From positions 124,001 through 188,000 of the forward strand of contig JAPDRN010000048.1 in assembly GCA_030247855.1 (NCBI GenBank): 64,000 nt of DNA, in the 5' to 3' direction. Shown piece after piece: positions 43,931 to 54,736 of the stretch. The position numbers and the translations under genes were made by a program. Every line of letters starts with the position of its first letter. The first letter of the stretch is position 1. Under the pieces are notes generated by a model that was given only the letters and a program-made list of their open reading frames with translations, was not told where the DNA came from and searched no databases. The DNA comes from Knufia peltigerae. Taxonomy: Eukaryota > Ascomycota > Eurotiomycetes > Chaetothyriales > Trichomeriaceae.

Positions 43931-46900
43931 TCAATCCATCTCATCGTCAAAGTCGACATCTTCAACGTTACCCTCGATATTGAGCAGACGCATTTGTTTA
44001 TCACGCGGCGAGCCCAGGGTAGTTTGTTGCTGTTCGTCTGCAGCAGCTCTTGTCGCTGTTCTGATCTTCTTCGCCTCGGCCCTCAGAAATGCTAGGACTT
44101 CCAAATGCCCTGATCTTTCTGCCCACATGGCAGGTGTCAGTTTCATAAAGTCTCTCGTGAATACATCCATACCGTACTCGCCCACTAGTAGTCTAACGGT
44201 TTGGATATCATTTTGATGAGCGGCGACATGCAAGGCCGTCATTCCACGGTCGTTCCTATCGTTGGGGTCCGCGCCCGCTTCGATCAACCGTCGGACCACA
44301 GCGGCAGAATGACTGGATGCAGCCTTGTGCATGGCCGTTTGTCTTGTTTGTGTGCGGGCCTTGACATCTGCCCCGTGGTTGAGACAGACATCGACCAATT
44401 CCAAGTTACCCAATGAAGCAGCAATATGGATAGGGCGCCAGCCGTGGTAGCCCACAGATTCAATTGAAGCGCCGCTCTCGAGAAGAAAATCGACAATAGC
44501 ACGTTGCTTCTCTTGTAGGCTGACATGGAGTGGAGGCTGGCCATCCTCGTCACACTGATACAAGGCATCAGGGTTGTTTGTGAGGTGTATCCGGACAGCC
44601 TCGAGGTCGCCTCGCTCGATAGCACTCGTGAGTATATTTGCATCACTTGGTTCAGTCCCCAATAGAGCCCATTCCTCAGCTCGAAGGTATTTGTGGATGT
44701 CGTAATGAGCTGTGAAGAAAGCGACGGTTCGTGGTGTTGAGCCTTTCCGGTCTTGTACGAAGATTTGCTCGCGTTTCAACTGAGATCCAAACTCTAGCAG
44801 GACTCTGGTGGTGCTCATGCTGCCTGAACGAACGGCTAGATGGATCGGGATGTTTCCTCTCAAGTCGGCAGCAAGCACATCTCCGTGATGCTGGAGGAAG
44901 AATGAGACAGTGTCAGTATGTCCACCACGTGCTGCACGATGAAGTGGAGTCCATGCTTCGTGGCCTTTGTGCCACATGTTGCCTCCGTTTTCAAGCAAGT
45001 ATCTGACGACCTCTGTATAGCCTCCAGTAGCGGCGTAGTCGAGGGGACATAGTCCGTCTCTGTCTTGAATATCGACTAGCCCACCAGCAAGAACCAAAAG
45101 TCGGACAAGTGACAGATGCCCTCGGCGGGCTGCGAGATGAAGAGCTGTCATGCCAGAGTTGTCCTGAGCGGCTACTAGAGCACCAGCTTGGAGTAGTGCA
45201 GTGACAATATCAACGTTTCCCTGTTCTGCAGCTTTGTGTAAAGGTGTTAATCCTCGGGGTCCAGGTGTATCGAGTTGCGTGTGATTGAACTTGAGTAGAA
45301 GCTTCATCATGGAAAGTCGACCGTATGAGACTGCGAGATACAAAGGAGTTGCTGACCCATAGTTTCTGTCTAGTAAATTTGCACCGTAACCAATCAAGAT
45401 TTCTGCTACACGGTCATGGCCTTGCAGAGCTGCTTCATGAAGTGGAGTGCTCCCATACATGTTGCGAGCATCAAGACAAAGATTGAGCTTGTTCTCGTTG
45501 ATGAGGATCTCAAGAAGTTCTGCGAGCCCAAACGAGGCAACCAGAGATATACCTGCACCACCAGAAGATGCCCAGACCCAGGCCTTTTCTTTCCATTTGC
45601 GAAATTCGGCACTATAACGATCGCGAATCCGAGCAATTGCGATGAGTGCTAGACTGTCGTTGAGAACACCAATGGCTTGGGCCCGAAATTGTTCCACCGG
45701 GGCAGCACCAGCATGAAATCCCCATTCCGTTGCGGCATAATCTAGAAATGGCAGGTCATCGATTGCTTGGTGGAATTCATTCCTGTTTTTGAATGGAAGG
45801 TGCTTTGTAAAATCAAGAATGAGAAATTTCAGACATGTCTTCGTGATGATCAGACTCGCGTCGTCAAACAAGCCATGATCATGTTCACGAAGGTACTCCT
45901 CAAGAGAATGATGTACCAACCGTATGATGAAGCTTTCCCTGTCAACTTCGACTAGCCCACAGCAACAGTCGACAATCGTTCGTACAGGAGACATATTCTC
46001 TAGGTCCATATTGTCGTCATCTGGTTGCATTGCCATTGCTTGTTGCAATTCGATAGCTCGAAGCGGTCTCCTTGCATGCGATATCCACATAAGTACTTTG
46101 AACGCAAGTTCTTTCTTTGCAAGGGGTAGATTCGTTATTCTTTGAATTGTTGACTGAAACGCTTCTGTCAGATTTGTAGATAGATGGGTCAAAGACCTCC
46201 GAACAGCAGCCTTGGTGACTTGATCGAGTATTGTGCGGATCTGCAATGCAGGAAGAAGGAACATGCCATTGGCCATTTGGCATAATGTTTCTAAGATCTG
46301 CTCCTTTAGGTTATCATCCAAAATGTCGGCCATGTCTGGACGTTCCTCAATTGCTCGTGCAAGGAACAGTCGAAGATCATGCGAGTGTGCTATGATATCC
46401 ACGACCACAGGACTAGCAAACCTCATTGTGTTGTTGAGGACATGCGGCCGAGCAAGTGCCAGAATTTTGGCTCTGCCAGAATCTCGTAAAGCATCCAGGA
46501 CCTCAGAAAGACCAGTGCGTTGGCTCTGAATGTCAGCCTCATCGAGTGCGTCTATTACAACAAAGCATTGTGTATAAGTCGCCGCCACCCGTCGCAAAAT
46601 GGACAACAAGTCATGAAACCACGTCTGATCTTTCACATCGTTTCGAGTACGCTGATAGAATTCTGCGACTGCAGAAGGAACCGTATTGCCATTCATAGAA
46701 AGTTGGCGCAATAGTGTTCGTGCTAGATTGATGGGAGTCTGGGACTGTTGATCCGAGAAATCGTAGTAATAATAGGCAACAGCGACATTCGGATCCTTGA
46801 ATGTTGAGCGCAGATGGTCGACAATCAACGAGCAGAGGATAGATTTTCCGGCACCTGGTCCACCAACGCAAAGCAGATCATGTTCCGCGGTGTCAGCCTG

Positions 46901-47686
46901 TAGCCATGCGAGATAGTCTCGGTTTTGCAAGAACCAGACTCCTGTCCCTTTCGACCTTCTCAGTTGCAGATCTCGATGCTTATGCAACCATGATACTGGC
47001 GCGAGCCAATCCAAAATATCAGTAGTACGCCTCTCCTGCTCTCTGAGCTCTGCCATTCGTGCCGCATGGGTCAATTCGTTCACGTCGAGGGCTGTATTGG
47101 TGAGCATCGGAATCAGGGCAATGATCTCTTGGATCTGAGCTGCTCGTTTTGCTGCTTCTTCGTTCGAAAGACCCATCTGGGCCGATAGCTCACTGATCTT
47201 TCTTGACACACCGAGCATCTCCTGTAAGCCTTTGGCCGCGTCCTCCGAAGTTCTGGCGAGGAGGTCGCAGCCCTCGACTGTGACGGCGAAGTGGAAGGTC
47301 TGTCCATAGCGTCGGAGGTTGTCGATCAAGTGGTTGACTTCCCTCTGTTCAAAGGGCCATTTGAGCTTGTCAATAGCTCGAGACACCTTACCACCCTCCA
47401 GAGGTTTCAATTTCTCGCCAATTCGTTCTATTCTGTCGCGACAGTCGCTGATGGCTTTCTGGAGGACCGAGTTGTTGTCGAACGACCTGCCTTTGGCCCT
47501 CTCACTTGTCAAGAACTCTCGCAGACTGCCGAGGACCTCGCTTAAGAGAAGCAATTCTTCGTGCAATTCCCGGATATTCTTCGAGCGATCTTTGATCGAA
47601 GTAACATAAACTGCTATCGCACCACTAACCTGCAAGGCCAGGGTGATGAGGCCAGCAATACCACTGGCGACGGAGACACCGTCCAT
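43931..47686 (-). CDS. NLR-like STAND protein: HeLo-like N-terminus, NACHT, ankyrin repeats
   Basis: A single-exon frame of 1251 aa starts with ATG at 47686. Residues 1-160 follow the fungal HeLo-like/STAND N-terminal pattern (M-D-G-V-S-V-A-S-G-I-A-G-L-I). The NACHT ATPase core has Walker A G-G-P-G-A-G-K-S at 275-282 and Walker B with F-V-V-I-D-A-L-D-E-A at about 375-384. A winged-helix-like region lies at about 530-600 (W-I-S-H-A-R-R-P-L-R-A-I-E-L). From about residue 740 to 1210 there are roughly 14 ankyrin-type units, most with T-P-L-H-x-A-A or T-A-L-H-x-A-A; the unit near 985-1030 is irregular. By family this is a signalling ATPase of fungal non-self recognition or programmed cell death, with the repeats as sensor. 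The ligand is unknown. Both nucleotide motifs look intact. Confidence 0.92.
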   Translation of the reverse strand: MDGVSVASGIAGLITLALQVSGAIAVYVTSIKDRSKNIRELHEELLLLSEVLGSLREFLTSERAKGRSFDNNSVLQKAISDCRDRIERIGEKLKPLEGGKVSRAIDKLKWPFEQREVNHLIDNLRRYGQTFHFAVTVEGCDLLARTSEDAAKGLQEMLGVSRKISELSAQMGLSNEEAAKRAAQIQEIIALIPMLTNTALDVNELTHAARMAELREQERRTTDILDWLAPVSWLHKHRDLQLRRSKGTGVWFLQNRDYLAWLQADTAEHDLLCVGGPGAGKSILCSLIVDHLRSTFKDPNVAVAYYYYDFSDQQSQTPINLARTLLRQLSMNGNTVPSAVAEFYQRTRNDVKDQTWFHDLLSILRRVAATYTQCFVVIDALDEADIQSQRTGLSEVLDALRDSGRAKILALARPHVLNNTMRFASPVVVDIIAHSHDLRLFLARAIEERPDMADILDDNLKEQILETLCQMANGMFLLPALQIRTILDQVTKAAVRRSLTHLSTNLTEAFQSTIQRITNLPLAKKELAFKVLMWISHARRPLRAIELQQAMAMQPDDDNMDLENMSPVRTIVDCCCGLVEVDRESFIIRLVHHSLEEYLREHDHGLFDDASLIITKTCLKFLILDFTKHLPFKNRNEFHQAIDDLPFLDYAATEWGFHAGAAPVEQFRAQAIGVLNDSLALIAIARIRDRYSAEFRKWKEKAWVWASSGGAGISLVASFGLAELLEILINENKLNLCLDARNMYGSTPLHEAALQGHDRVAEILIGYGANLLDRNYGSATPLYLAVSYGRLSMMKLLLKFNHTQLDTPGPRGLTPLHKAAEQGNVDIVTALLQAGALVAAQDNSGMTALHLAARRGHLSLVRLLVLAGGLVDIQDRDGLCPLDYAATGGYTEVVRYLLENGGNMWHKGHEAWTPLHRAARGGHTDTVSFFLQHHGDVLAADLRGNIPIHLAVRSGSMSTTRVLLEFGSQLKREQIFVQDRKGSTPRTVAFFTAHYDIHKYLRAEEWALLGTEPSDANILTSAIERGDLEAVRIHLTNNPDALYQCDEDGQPPLHVSLQEKQRAIVDFLLESGASIESVGYHGWRPIHIAASLGNLELVDVCLNHGADVKARTQTRQTAMHKAASSHSAAVVRRLIEAGADPNDRNDRGMTALHVAAHQNDIQTVRLLVGEYGMDVFTRDFMKLTPAMWAERSGHLEVLAFLRAEAKKIRTATRAAADEQQQTTLGSPRDKQMRLLNIEGNVEDVDFDDEMD

Positions 47687-48193
47687 GATGGTGGAAGGAC
47701 AGCGTTCAAAGACATTGAAGTTATGATGGCCATCATGTACGCCAAAGCTGCACCATCAAAGATTTATAATGTGGCCAGCAATTTGGGAAAGAATGATCCA
47801 AGTAGATGTGAAACGTAAGCGGCCATCACCCGCAATTAAAGGCAGCGGGGGCTAAATCTAATTAAAGCTTAAGGGCTCGGGGGAGCCTGTGGCATTCTGC
47901 TCAAGGGGGATAATTGGGCACGACGGGCCTAGAGGGACGCCCCCGGGTTCATTAGACGCCACTTAAAAGCTGGTGAGGGACGCGCCCCTGCCATATTTCC
48001 CGTGCCGCTGGTGCCGCTTTTATTGACACATTCCAGGAACAGCATCCTTGCTTCATGATCAAACAAATCTGCCACATAGAAATGTCATTCCGTTTCGAAA
48101 CCCACCGATTCACACATCGACCTCAAGCAGTTTGTTACCGTGGCCTTTATTGGCGACAATGAGGGACGGAATCGCACCTTCAGTCGAAGAGAA
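47687..48193. other. Divergent promoter between the NLR-like gene and CDC1-like gene
   Basis: It spans about 0.5 kb with no gene; GC-rich patches (GGGGGA, CGGG) are present but no recognisable motif. Confidence 0.4.
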
Positions 48194-50106
48194 ATGAAAC
48201 CCAACCCTGGCATCAATTCCAGCACGTTTGCCGGGATAAAACATCGCATCTGGAGTCTTCCGACTGCTCTGGTACTGCTCTGGGTGGTCGTCTTGTTATG
48301 GGGTGAAAGATTCACCTACGAGAACAGCGTCAAGCGATGTCTCTGGCAGCAGTGGGAATCATGGGTAAGTTACGCATTACCAGCCAGCACAGGTTGTCCA
48401 TTCATTGCTAACACACGATAACTCAGCCAACTCACGCTCAACCGCACCACGTTCTCCTTGTTGCTGATCCCCAGCTCGTCGATCCACATACCTATCCAGA
48501 CCGACCATGGCCTCTCTCGGACCTGACTGTCGCGTACACCGATCGCTACCTGCGTCGCTCGTATCGACACTTGCAAGACAAGTTGCGACCCGACGCGACT
48601 CTTTTCCTCGGGGATCTCTTCGACGGCGGACGAGAATGGGGGACGGTCGACTCGTCTTCTCCGGAGGAGCGGTACAAGAAATACGGCACGTCCTTCTGGA
48701 TGAAAGAGTACATGCGCTTCTCCGACATGTTTTTGCGCTCGTGGTACAAAGGACGACTCGCGAGCCGGGCCGAACCTGAAGGCCGTCGCATCCTTGCTTC
48801 CTTGCCAGGGAACCACGATCTAGGCTTTGCCGCGGGCATCCAACAGCCTGTCAAAGAGCGCTTCGACGCATACTTTGGCCCGATGAACCGCATCGACATC
48901 ATTGGAAACCATTCCTTCGTACACCTCGACACCGTTTCCCTGAGCGCAATGGACCAAATCGACCCCGAGACAGGCAGTTCGGGAGCCGGCGACGGCAGCG
49001 CGGCAGCCACAGCATCCAGCAAGATCTGGACGCCCGTCGAGGAGTTCCTCCAAAACGCCAAAAACACCCGTGACAAAGCCATCCGCCATGCCTGCGAAAC
49101 TCGATTCAACTGGCCAGCTTCAGGCCATCGCGACCTGTTGGATCCCAACGTTCGTTCCGCCGCAGACACATCAGAAGACCCCAATCCACGCCAGCCCCGT
49201 CCCAAAGTATCATCATCTCAGTTTCCAACGATCCTTCTCTCCCACGTTCCCCTCTTCCGCTCCGGCACGACCTCCTGCGGGCCCAACCGCGAACGAGGCA
49301 CGTCCATCCCCTTGTCAGCAGGATACCAGTACCAAAACGTCCTCACGCCCTTGATCTCCCAAGACATTGTCAAGCACCTGACGGCCGAAGAGATCACCAT
49401 GATCTACTCCGGCGACGACCACGACTACTGCGAAATCGAGCACAGCGAATTTACGGGCCGCATACGCGAAATCACCGTGAAGAGCATGTCCTGGGCCATG
49501 GGCATTCGTTTGCCTGCTGTACAGCTCGTCAGTCTATGGAATCCCGTGGCCCAAGACGCCGTCTTTCCCAATTCTGGCGACGACAACGACGACACCACCG
49601 GCCGACAAGCCACGCCGCGAGACACGGTCCAGAACCACCTCTGTCTCCTCCCCGACCAGCTGGGCGTGTTTATCCGGTACACCCAGATGCTGGGTCTGAC
49701 CGTGCTCGTCCTCATGGTCCGCACGTTGCTACACGGTCGTGGCCGCGGCGCGACGGCACAGAGTGACCAGAAATCGGAGCCCTTGTTGCCCATCGCCCGC
49801 GACGTCGACCCCGCCGGGGTCCAGTCGTGCTCGTCCGTACGCAAGGATGACGAGAACGTGGCCACGCGGAAGATGGGGTCGTACGCTCACGGAGGACGTT
49901 CCAGATCGTCGTCACCTTGGAAAAAACCACGCTTCATGAAAGATGGTGATGATGACGACGAGGATGACTGGGGCATGCCACAGTCGAAAAGGAGGTTGCG
50001 GCCTCATCTCAATCGTCCAGGAAAGCTCCGGTTCTTTGGAAAGTCAATGCGGCAGGTCGCGTGGCCAGTGATACTGTTTTATATCTGGTTAATATGGACG
50101 GGTTAG
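48194..50106 (+). CDS. CDC1: CDC1-type metallophosphoesterase (GPI remodelling)
   Basis: Exons are 48194-48364 and 48427-50106, with a 62-bp intron (GTAAGT...ACTCAG); the product is 616 aa. The first in-frame ATG is at 48194. A membrane segment covers residues 20-37. The phosphoesterase signatures are all visible: A-D-P-Q-L-V-D-P, G-D-L-F-D-G-G, G-N-H-D, S-H-V-P and G-D-D-H-D-Y. These supply the metal ligands. Hydrophobic segments near the C-terminus (L-G-V-F-I-R-Y...; V-I-L-F-Y-I-W-L-I) anchor the ER membrane end. Yeast Cdc1 is an Mn2+-dependent GPI-mannose-1 ethanolamine phosphate phosphodiesterase. The tail before the last helix is acidic (D-D-D-D-E-D-D-W). Confidence 0.9.
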
Positions 50107-50353
50107 AGTTTTGTGATAGCAACTTTAGAATCCCAGCAAGAGATTACTAAGATAGTCGAATGAACATTCTGATGACACCAAAAGGAGCCTTTCTCAAAAA
50201 GTCCTTGATTAAGCCGAGGAAAACTAAACAAACTGCTTGCCTTTGAGCCCAGCCTGTCCTATGGACGATTAAGTACTTTGCCGCAACACGGAATCACCGC
50301 CCTCTTTTTTTGGATTGTAATGTACACGCTGACCAGAATATCATGGTTCGACA

Positions 50354-52077
50354 TCATTTCTTGCCGTTTTGGCCGCCACTCTTTCCATCTGACGGACAGC
50401 ACATTTTGTTGTTAGCACAATCGTTGCCGCACTCAAGGAGGCATGTCGGTCCTTCACTGTTCACACTTGCAGCGTTGCTACTCGTTGCATTTTGCGAGGG
50501 ATTCAGCTGACTGCCCAATGTCGCCGCATCAGCAGGTGGTGACGTAAACTCGGGCTGAATAGTTGAGCTGTGGATGCCGTAGCCATGCAGACAACCTCGA
50601 ATTTCGCGGGCAAGATGCATGTAACTAGCAGAACCTGACCCGTGAACTTCACAGTCAACCTTGACATGCAAGCTGGCAACAAGTTTGGTGTCACTTAGCT
50701 GCCACACATGGAGATGGTGAGCCGAAATGACTCTCGGAAGTGATTCAATGTCGGAAGTGATTTCGTCGATCGATATGCCCACTGGCACCGCCTGCAGTAG
50801 GATCCGGCTGGCTGCCTTGCAAAGAGGGATAGCGCTGTAGAGGATAATGACGGTGATGACAAGTGAAATACCAGGGTCAAAGTAGTACCGGGCCGGGAAG
50901 GTGGTGAGCCAGATGATCAAGGCAGAAGCGATCACACCAATGTTGCCAAGCGCGTCACCCAAGACATGAAGGAAAACACCTCGCATGTTCAAATCTCCGT
51001 GGGAATGACCATGACCACCATGGCCATGGCCTTTGTGAGACTCTCCCTGAGGCTTGTTATGCAAATGCTCAGCATGGTTATAGTCCATACTATGTCGTCT
51101 GCCGATGCTGCCATAGCCTTGACTGCCTTTCGACGGGGTTGTCCCAGCTTTCCCAAAGATCTGTGAACGTTCGGTGGGTGCATCTTCGTCTTCCAGTAAG
51201 GCTTCACCTTCCTCTGAAGATTCATCCGATCGCTCCTCGAGCCGAGCAGCCTGGATGATTTCCTGTCGAAAAGAAGCTGGATGAACGTGGATATTATCCA
51301 CTGAACCGAAGCCTCGTCCAAGCGACCCTGAGGTCCTACGCCGATGTCGACCGTGAATCTCGCCATTGCCTAGTGACCTGCGGTGTGGTGTGTCTGACGA
51401 TTGACCTGAAATGGTTGTGTTCTCTTCGTCCGAGGATGTAAAGTTTCGTGCATCGGGCCCTTTGTAACCAGCGACTTTTACTTGAGGAAGGACATCTTCA
51501 ATATTGCCACTTTCGTCGGCGACGGCCTCGGTTTCCGCGTCGTGACTGTGAACATGTCCGTGACCTTCTTCCGCATCTTTGACCGCATCCCCGTGTTCTT
51601 GACTTCCGTGGCTATGACCGTGATCGTGAAAGAGGAGAAGACCGAAAATATTGGAGGCCAGGCCGAGGCAGCCAACAATCAGAACGAGCATCGGGTTGGA
51701 GACGACTTGAGGTTCCACAAATCGTTGGATGGCTTCGAGGAAGATCGAGAGACACAAGGCAACTAGAAAAACACCGTTGACCAGAGCACCCAGTGTCTCT
51801 GCTCGCTGCCAGCCGTAGGTGAACATTTTGGAACTTCCAGTGTTCGCAACACGGACTGCCCAGAGCCCAACACACAATGACAAAACATCATTCAACATAT
51901 GAAACGAATCTGCCACCAGGGCTAGTGAATGGACGGCATAGCCTGGGAAGTTGGGGGTTAGTTTTGCAGACGCATGTCGGGGAAGGAATGGCACTCACCA
52001 ACGACGAGCTCCACCAGGAAGAACGCAGAATCGATCCCCAGCAGTATGCCAATTCTCTGGCTCTTTGTCAAACCCAT
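50354..52077 (-). CDS. ZRC1: Vacuolar-type zinc transporter (cation diffusion facilitator)
   Basis: Exons on the minus strand are 52077-51999 and 51942-50354, joined across a 56-bp intron (GTGAGT...TCCCAG); the product is 555 aa. The chain begins M-G-L-T-K-S-Q-R-I-G, as in ZRC1/COT1. The first H-x3-D metal-site helix H-M-L-N-D follows the D-S-F segment. The second is H-V-L-G-D-A-L-G. Between them is a very long His-rich loop (H-D-H-G-H-S-H; G-H-G-H-G-G-H-G-H-S-H). Six membrane helices and a C-terminal metallochaperone-like domain with V-x-A-H-H-L-H-V-W are present. It moves zinc or cadmium out of the cytosol into the vacuole. The C-terminal tail is Cys-rich (C-L-L-E-C-G-N-D-C). Confidence 0.93.
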
Positions 52078-53716
52078 GGCTGAGCGAGCCCGGGGTTGAA
52101 TGGCCGACCGGGGCGCGCAGCACTCGTTGAGAGTTGTAGTCGACGAGGCAAAGGGGGACGGGGGCGTTGACGAGAACGCTCTGTGTGGGCTGAAATATGC
52201 AAGCGTTGGTTTCTGAACGGACTCAAGGGGAGTGTGTGGAGATGAGGAAGAATGAAAGGAAGAGATGTGGCTATTGTTGGAAGATGTCGATGGCTGCGAT
52301 CCAACTGAAGATGGAGAGGAGACGGAGGGGATCGCCGCCGATGAGTGAATAAGAGTGCTGTGGCGAGATGACGGAAGGTGTTCGTGGTGTTTCTCGATTA
52401 CGAGGACTCGAAAGGCATGTGGTGGTGGGAGTGATGGTGGTGGCTGCCGCTATAAGGCACCTAAGTAAGCACTGCCATTGCGCCCCCGACATCGCTCTCT
52501 CGACAGGCGGGGCTGGGCCTACCAGGGGAACTTGCGTTGCGCCTGGACTGCACACTATTTGTTCAGCCCGATCCCTGGAAGCATCTTGTGATTCGCCCAT
52601 TGATGCCTCCGACGAGGCTGATAAAGCTCGATCGGCTTCACTAATGAACTCTGCCATCATAAAGTGATTCGTTGGTTGCAACCTCGGGCAGAATATCTTT
52701 AAGGTCCTCAGTTCTGTTCCGTATGCACCCTCAACCATTGATAAGGACTATTTCTCCGATGCAACAAGTCCTTTGAAGGATCAGATTCGCCGTCTGCTCA
52801 CTCTTCTATATGCTATCGTGGTCTAGCGCTATTGTTTCCTCCAAGAAAGATCTGGGGGACTGTGCAGGAGGCCCTTTATTGCACAAATGCCGGTACCCTC
52901 CCCGTACCTACCGCTTGTCTTACTACTCTCATATTGACAATGACGGCAAACATCTACCCGTGTGTCATTGCACCTGGATCACCACTTCACGTCGGGTGTC
53001 AATGTCGGATCCCGCGCTGTGCCAGCCGTACCTGATAGATTTGTCAATGCTGTCTGTTCCAGGTCTGATATGAATTTGGATTGTGCTTCATGACTTTCCA
53101 CCACCGGCAGAAGGGAGCTCTTCGCAAACCACTACCTTGCAGGCTTTCCGAGAGCTTTGGACTGCGCTCCCAGACCGCACTTTCCTCTCATGATCTTATT
53201 GGAAGTCGACTCGCTTGTCATGGTGTTTCTTTCCGTCTTTCGCAGACTCTCAACGACCTGCGAGGACCTTGAGGGCCAAAAGTGTCAGCTCAGGTATCTA
53301 GGTTTGTTTGTTTCAATGTCCAACGACGTTCTGCATTGGCTTCCAAGTAGCGACCAGAATCATCCGATACAAAAACATATTTCCTTCTTCAAACATGAGA
53401 CTCCTTTTTCGAATATTTCCCCCTCAAAATGTCGTCGAGACAAAGACAACCCTCGAAGCCTTCAATGGCCCCGGCCACGACGATGCTGAATTATACTCCT
53501 CTACAGCGACAACTCTAGAAATTTCTGACGATTTTGAAAGTCCAACAACGAAAGAGAAGGTGCTTGATGATGTGACTTGTTTGACGGGAAACTTCCAAAT
53601 ACACAGGCTCCTCTGGGCTCGGTACATTTCGATCGATGCTCCCTTGACTCAACGACTCAGTCACCTTTGTACGAGTGTTATACCTGACCGTTCTAGTATT
53701 CGTATGACGTGGCTGA
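52078..53716. other. Intergenic DNA
   Basis: There are 1.6 kb right of the zinc transporter start. Its promoter and probably the remains of the upstream part of a DUF202-like gene lie here; no intact gene is seen. Confidence 0.4.
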
Positions 53717-54064
53717 TCCGAAGCAGCAAATGAGCAGACCTTCCTCGCCTGGTTCTCCCTGGCCAATGCCATGTCTTCCCTCGGCATCGTGATTGCACAA
53801 ATCTCCAGCATGGAGAACGCTCTCGAAGCTGAACCCAAGCCCACGGCCATGCGCCGCGCTTTGGGAAAACCTCAGGCTTGTATTTGTCAACTATCTGCCA
53901 TTCTCATCCTGCTGATCGGGGCATGGCGCTTCCTGGAACACCAGAATGATATCCTGCGGGGTCTTACCAAGTTTTGCTTTGGCGGAGTATACCTCACTGG
54001 TATTGTGGTCTTGCTGGCACGTCTTGTTGACTCAATTACCGTTTCTCTGTGTATGTTCGGCTGA
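53717..54064 (+). pseudogene. DUF202-like membrane protein segment, 5' part unresolved or broken
   Basis: In one frame the sequence reads A-N-E-Q-T-F-L-A-W-F-S-L-A-N-A, the hallmark start of DUF202 domains. Three hydrophobic segments follow, ending S-I-T-V-S-L-C-M-F-G then stop. A TGA lies only three codons before this motif, and no acceptor/donor pair gives a clean 5' exon. A typical upstream segment (L-Y-S-D-N-S) appears near 53499-53516 but runs into TGA without a GT donor. This looks like a decayed gene, or a gene model I could not solve. Fungal DUF202 proteins are small three-helix membrane proteins of unclear function. Confidence 0.4.
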
Positions 54065-54736
54065 TGATCTGTTCCACAGTGTTTAGTTTCATTCTTTCTA
54101 CTTCTGGTCACCGTTCTGGATGGTTCTTGAAGACCATTGAGGAGGAAGTTTCGCTGCCGTTGCTACGGAAGTACATAGCGAGTGAACGGTCATCCGCTTA
54201 ATCCTCGCTTTGGGGTGGAGTTGTCGAGATTCGTGAGGTTGAGGAGTATCGCGAGGAAGCCGTATTGGCGGACCTAACAGAAAGGACAAAAAGTCCTTTC
54301 CTGAGAATTCTGGAAACGTTTCAAGCATACCTAGAACGCATTCACGACGTGGCTCGTAATCATACTGCACATCAAAAAGCTCTAATCACCGTCGTGCCTA
54401 AGAAGTGTCCTAGCAATCATTTCTATCCAATGAATTCATAGTCTGAGCATTTTCACTTTCAAGAGCCACTGTTCTAGAAAGGCCAACGCATTCCAGATCC
54501 TCTCATACACTCGCCGCTTTCTCATGATGACTGAAGTGCCAGGCGAATAACCCACAGCTCGAGACTGGAGATTTTCGGTCCCTAAGTAGTCGGCCAAGCC
54601 AATCCTAGAAGAAACCTCGTGCTTCATCACCACCCATCTACCCCTGTGTGTATGTCATGCAGTGAGGCCTCAACGCCAGTCCAGGAAGGTTAAGAAAACA
54701 GGTCATGTACAGAGAAAAGTACAACTCCCGTCTCTC
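54065..54736. other. Intergenic DNA with a possible coding relic
   Basis: A plus-strand frame from about 54061 to 54440 reads with one internal TAA near 54200 and stays open on both sides. It looks mildly coding-like (charged, no stops for about 80 codons) but matches nothing I recognise. Confidence 0.3.

Noticed and set aside
48546..49205. A 219-codon minus-strand frame
   Set aside because: It is antisense to the CDC1-like coding sequence and mirrors its codon pattern.
52271..52738. A 155-codon minus-strand frame upstream of the zinc transporter
   Set aside because: No domain; lies where the transporter's 5' leader and promoter should be.
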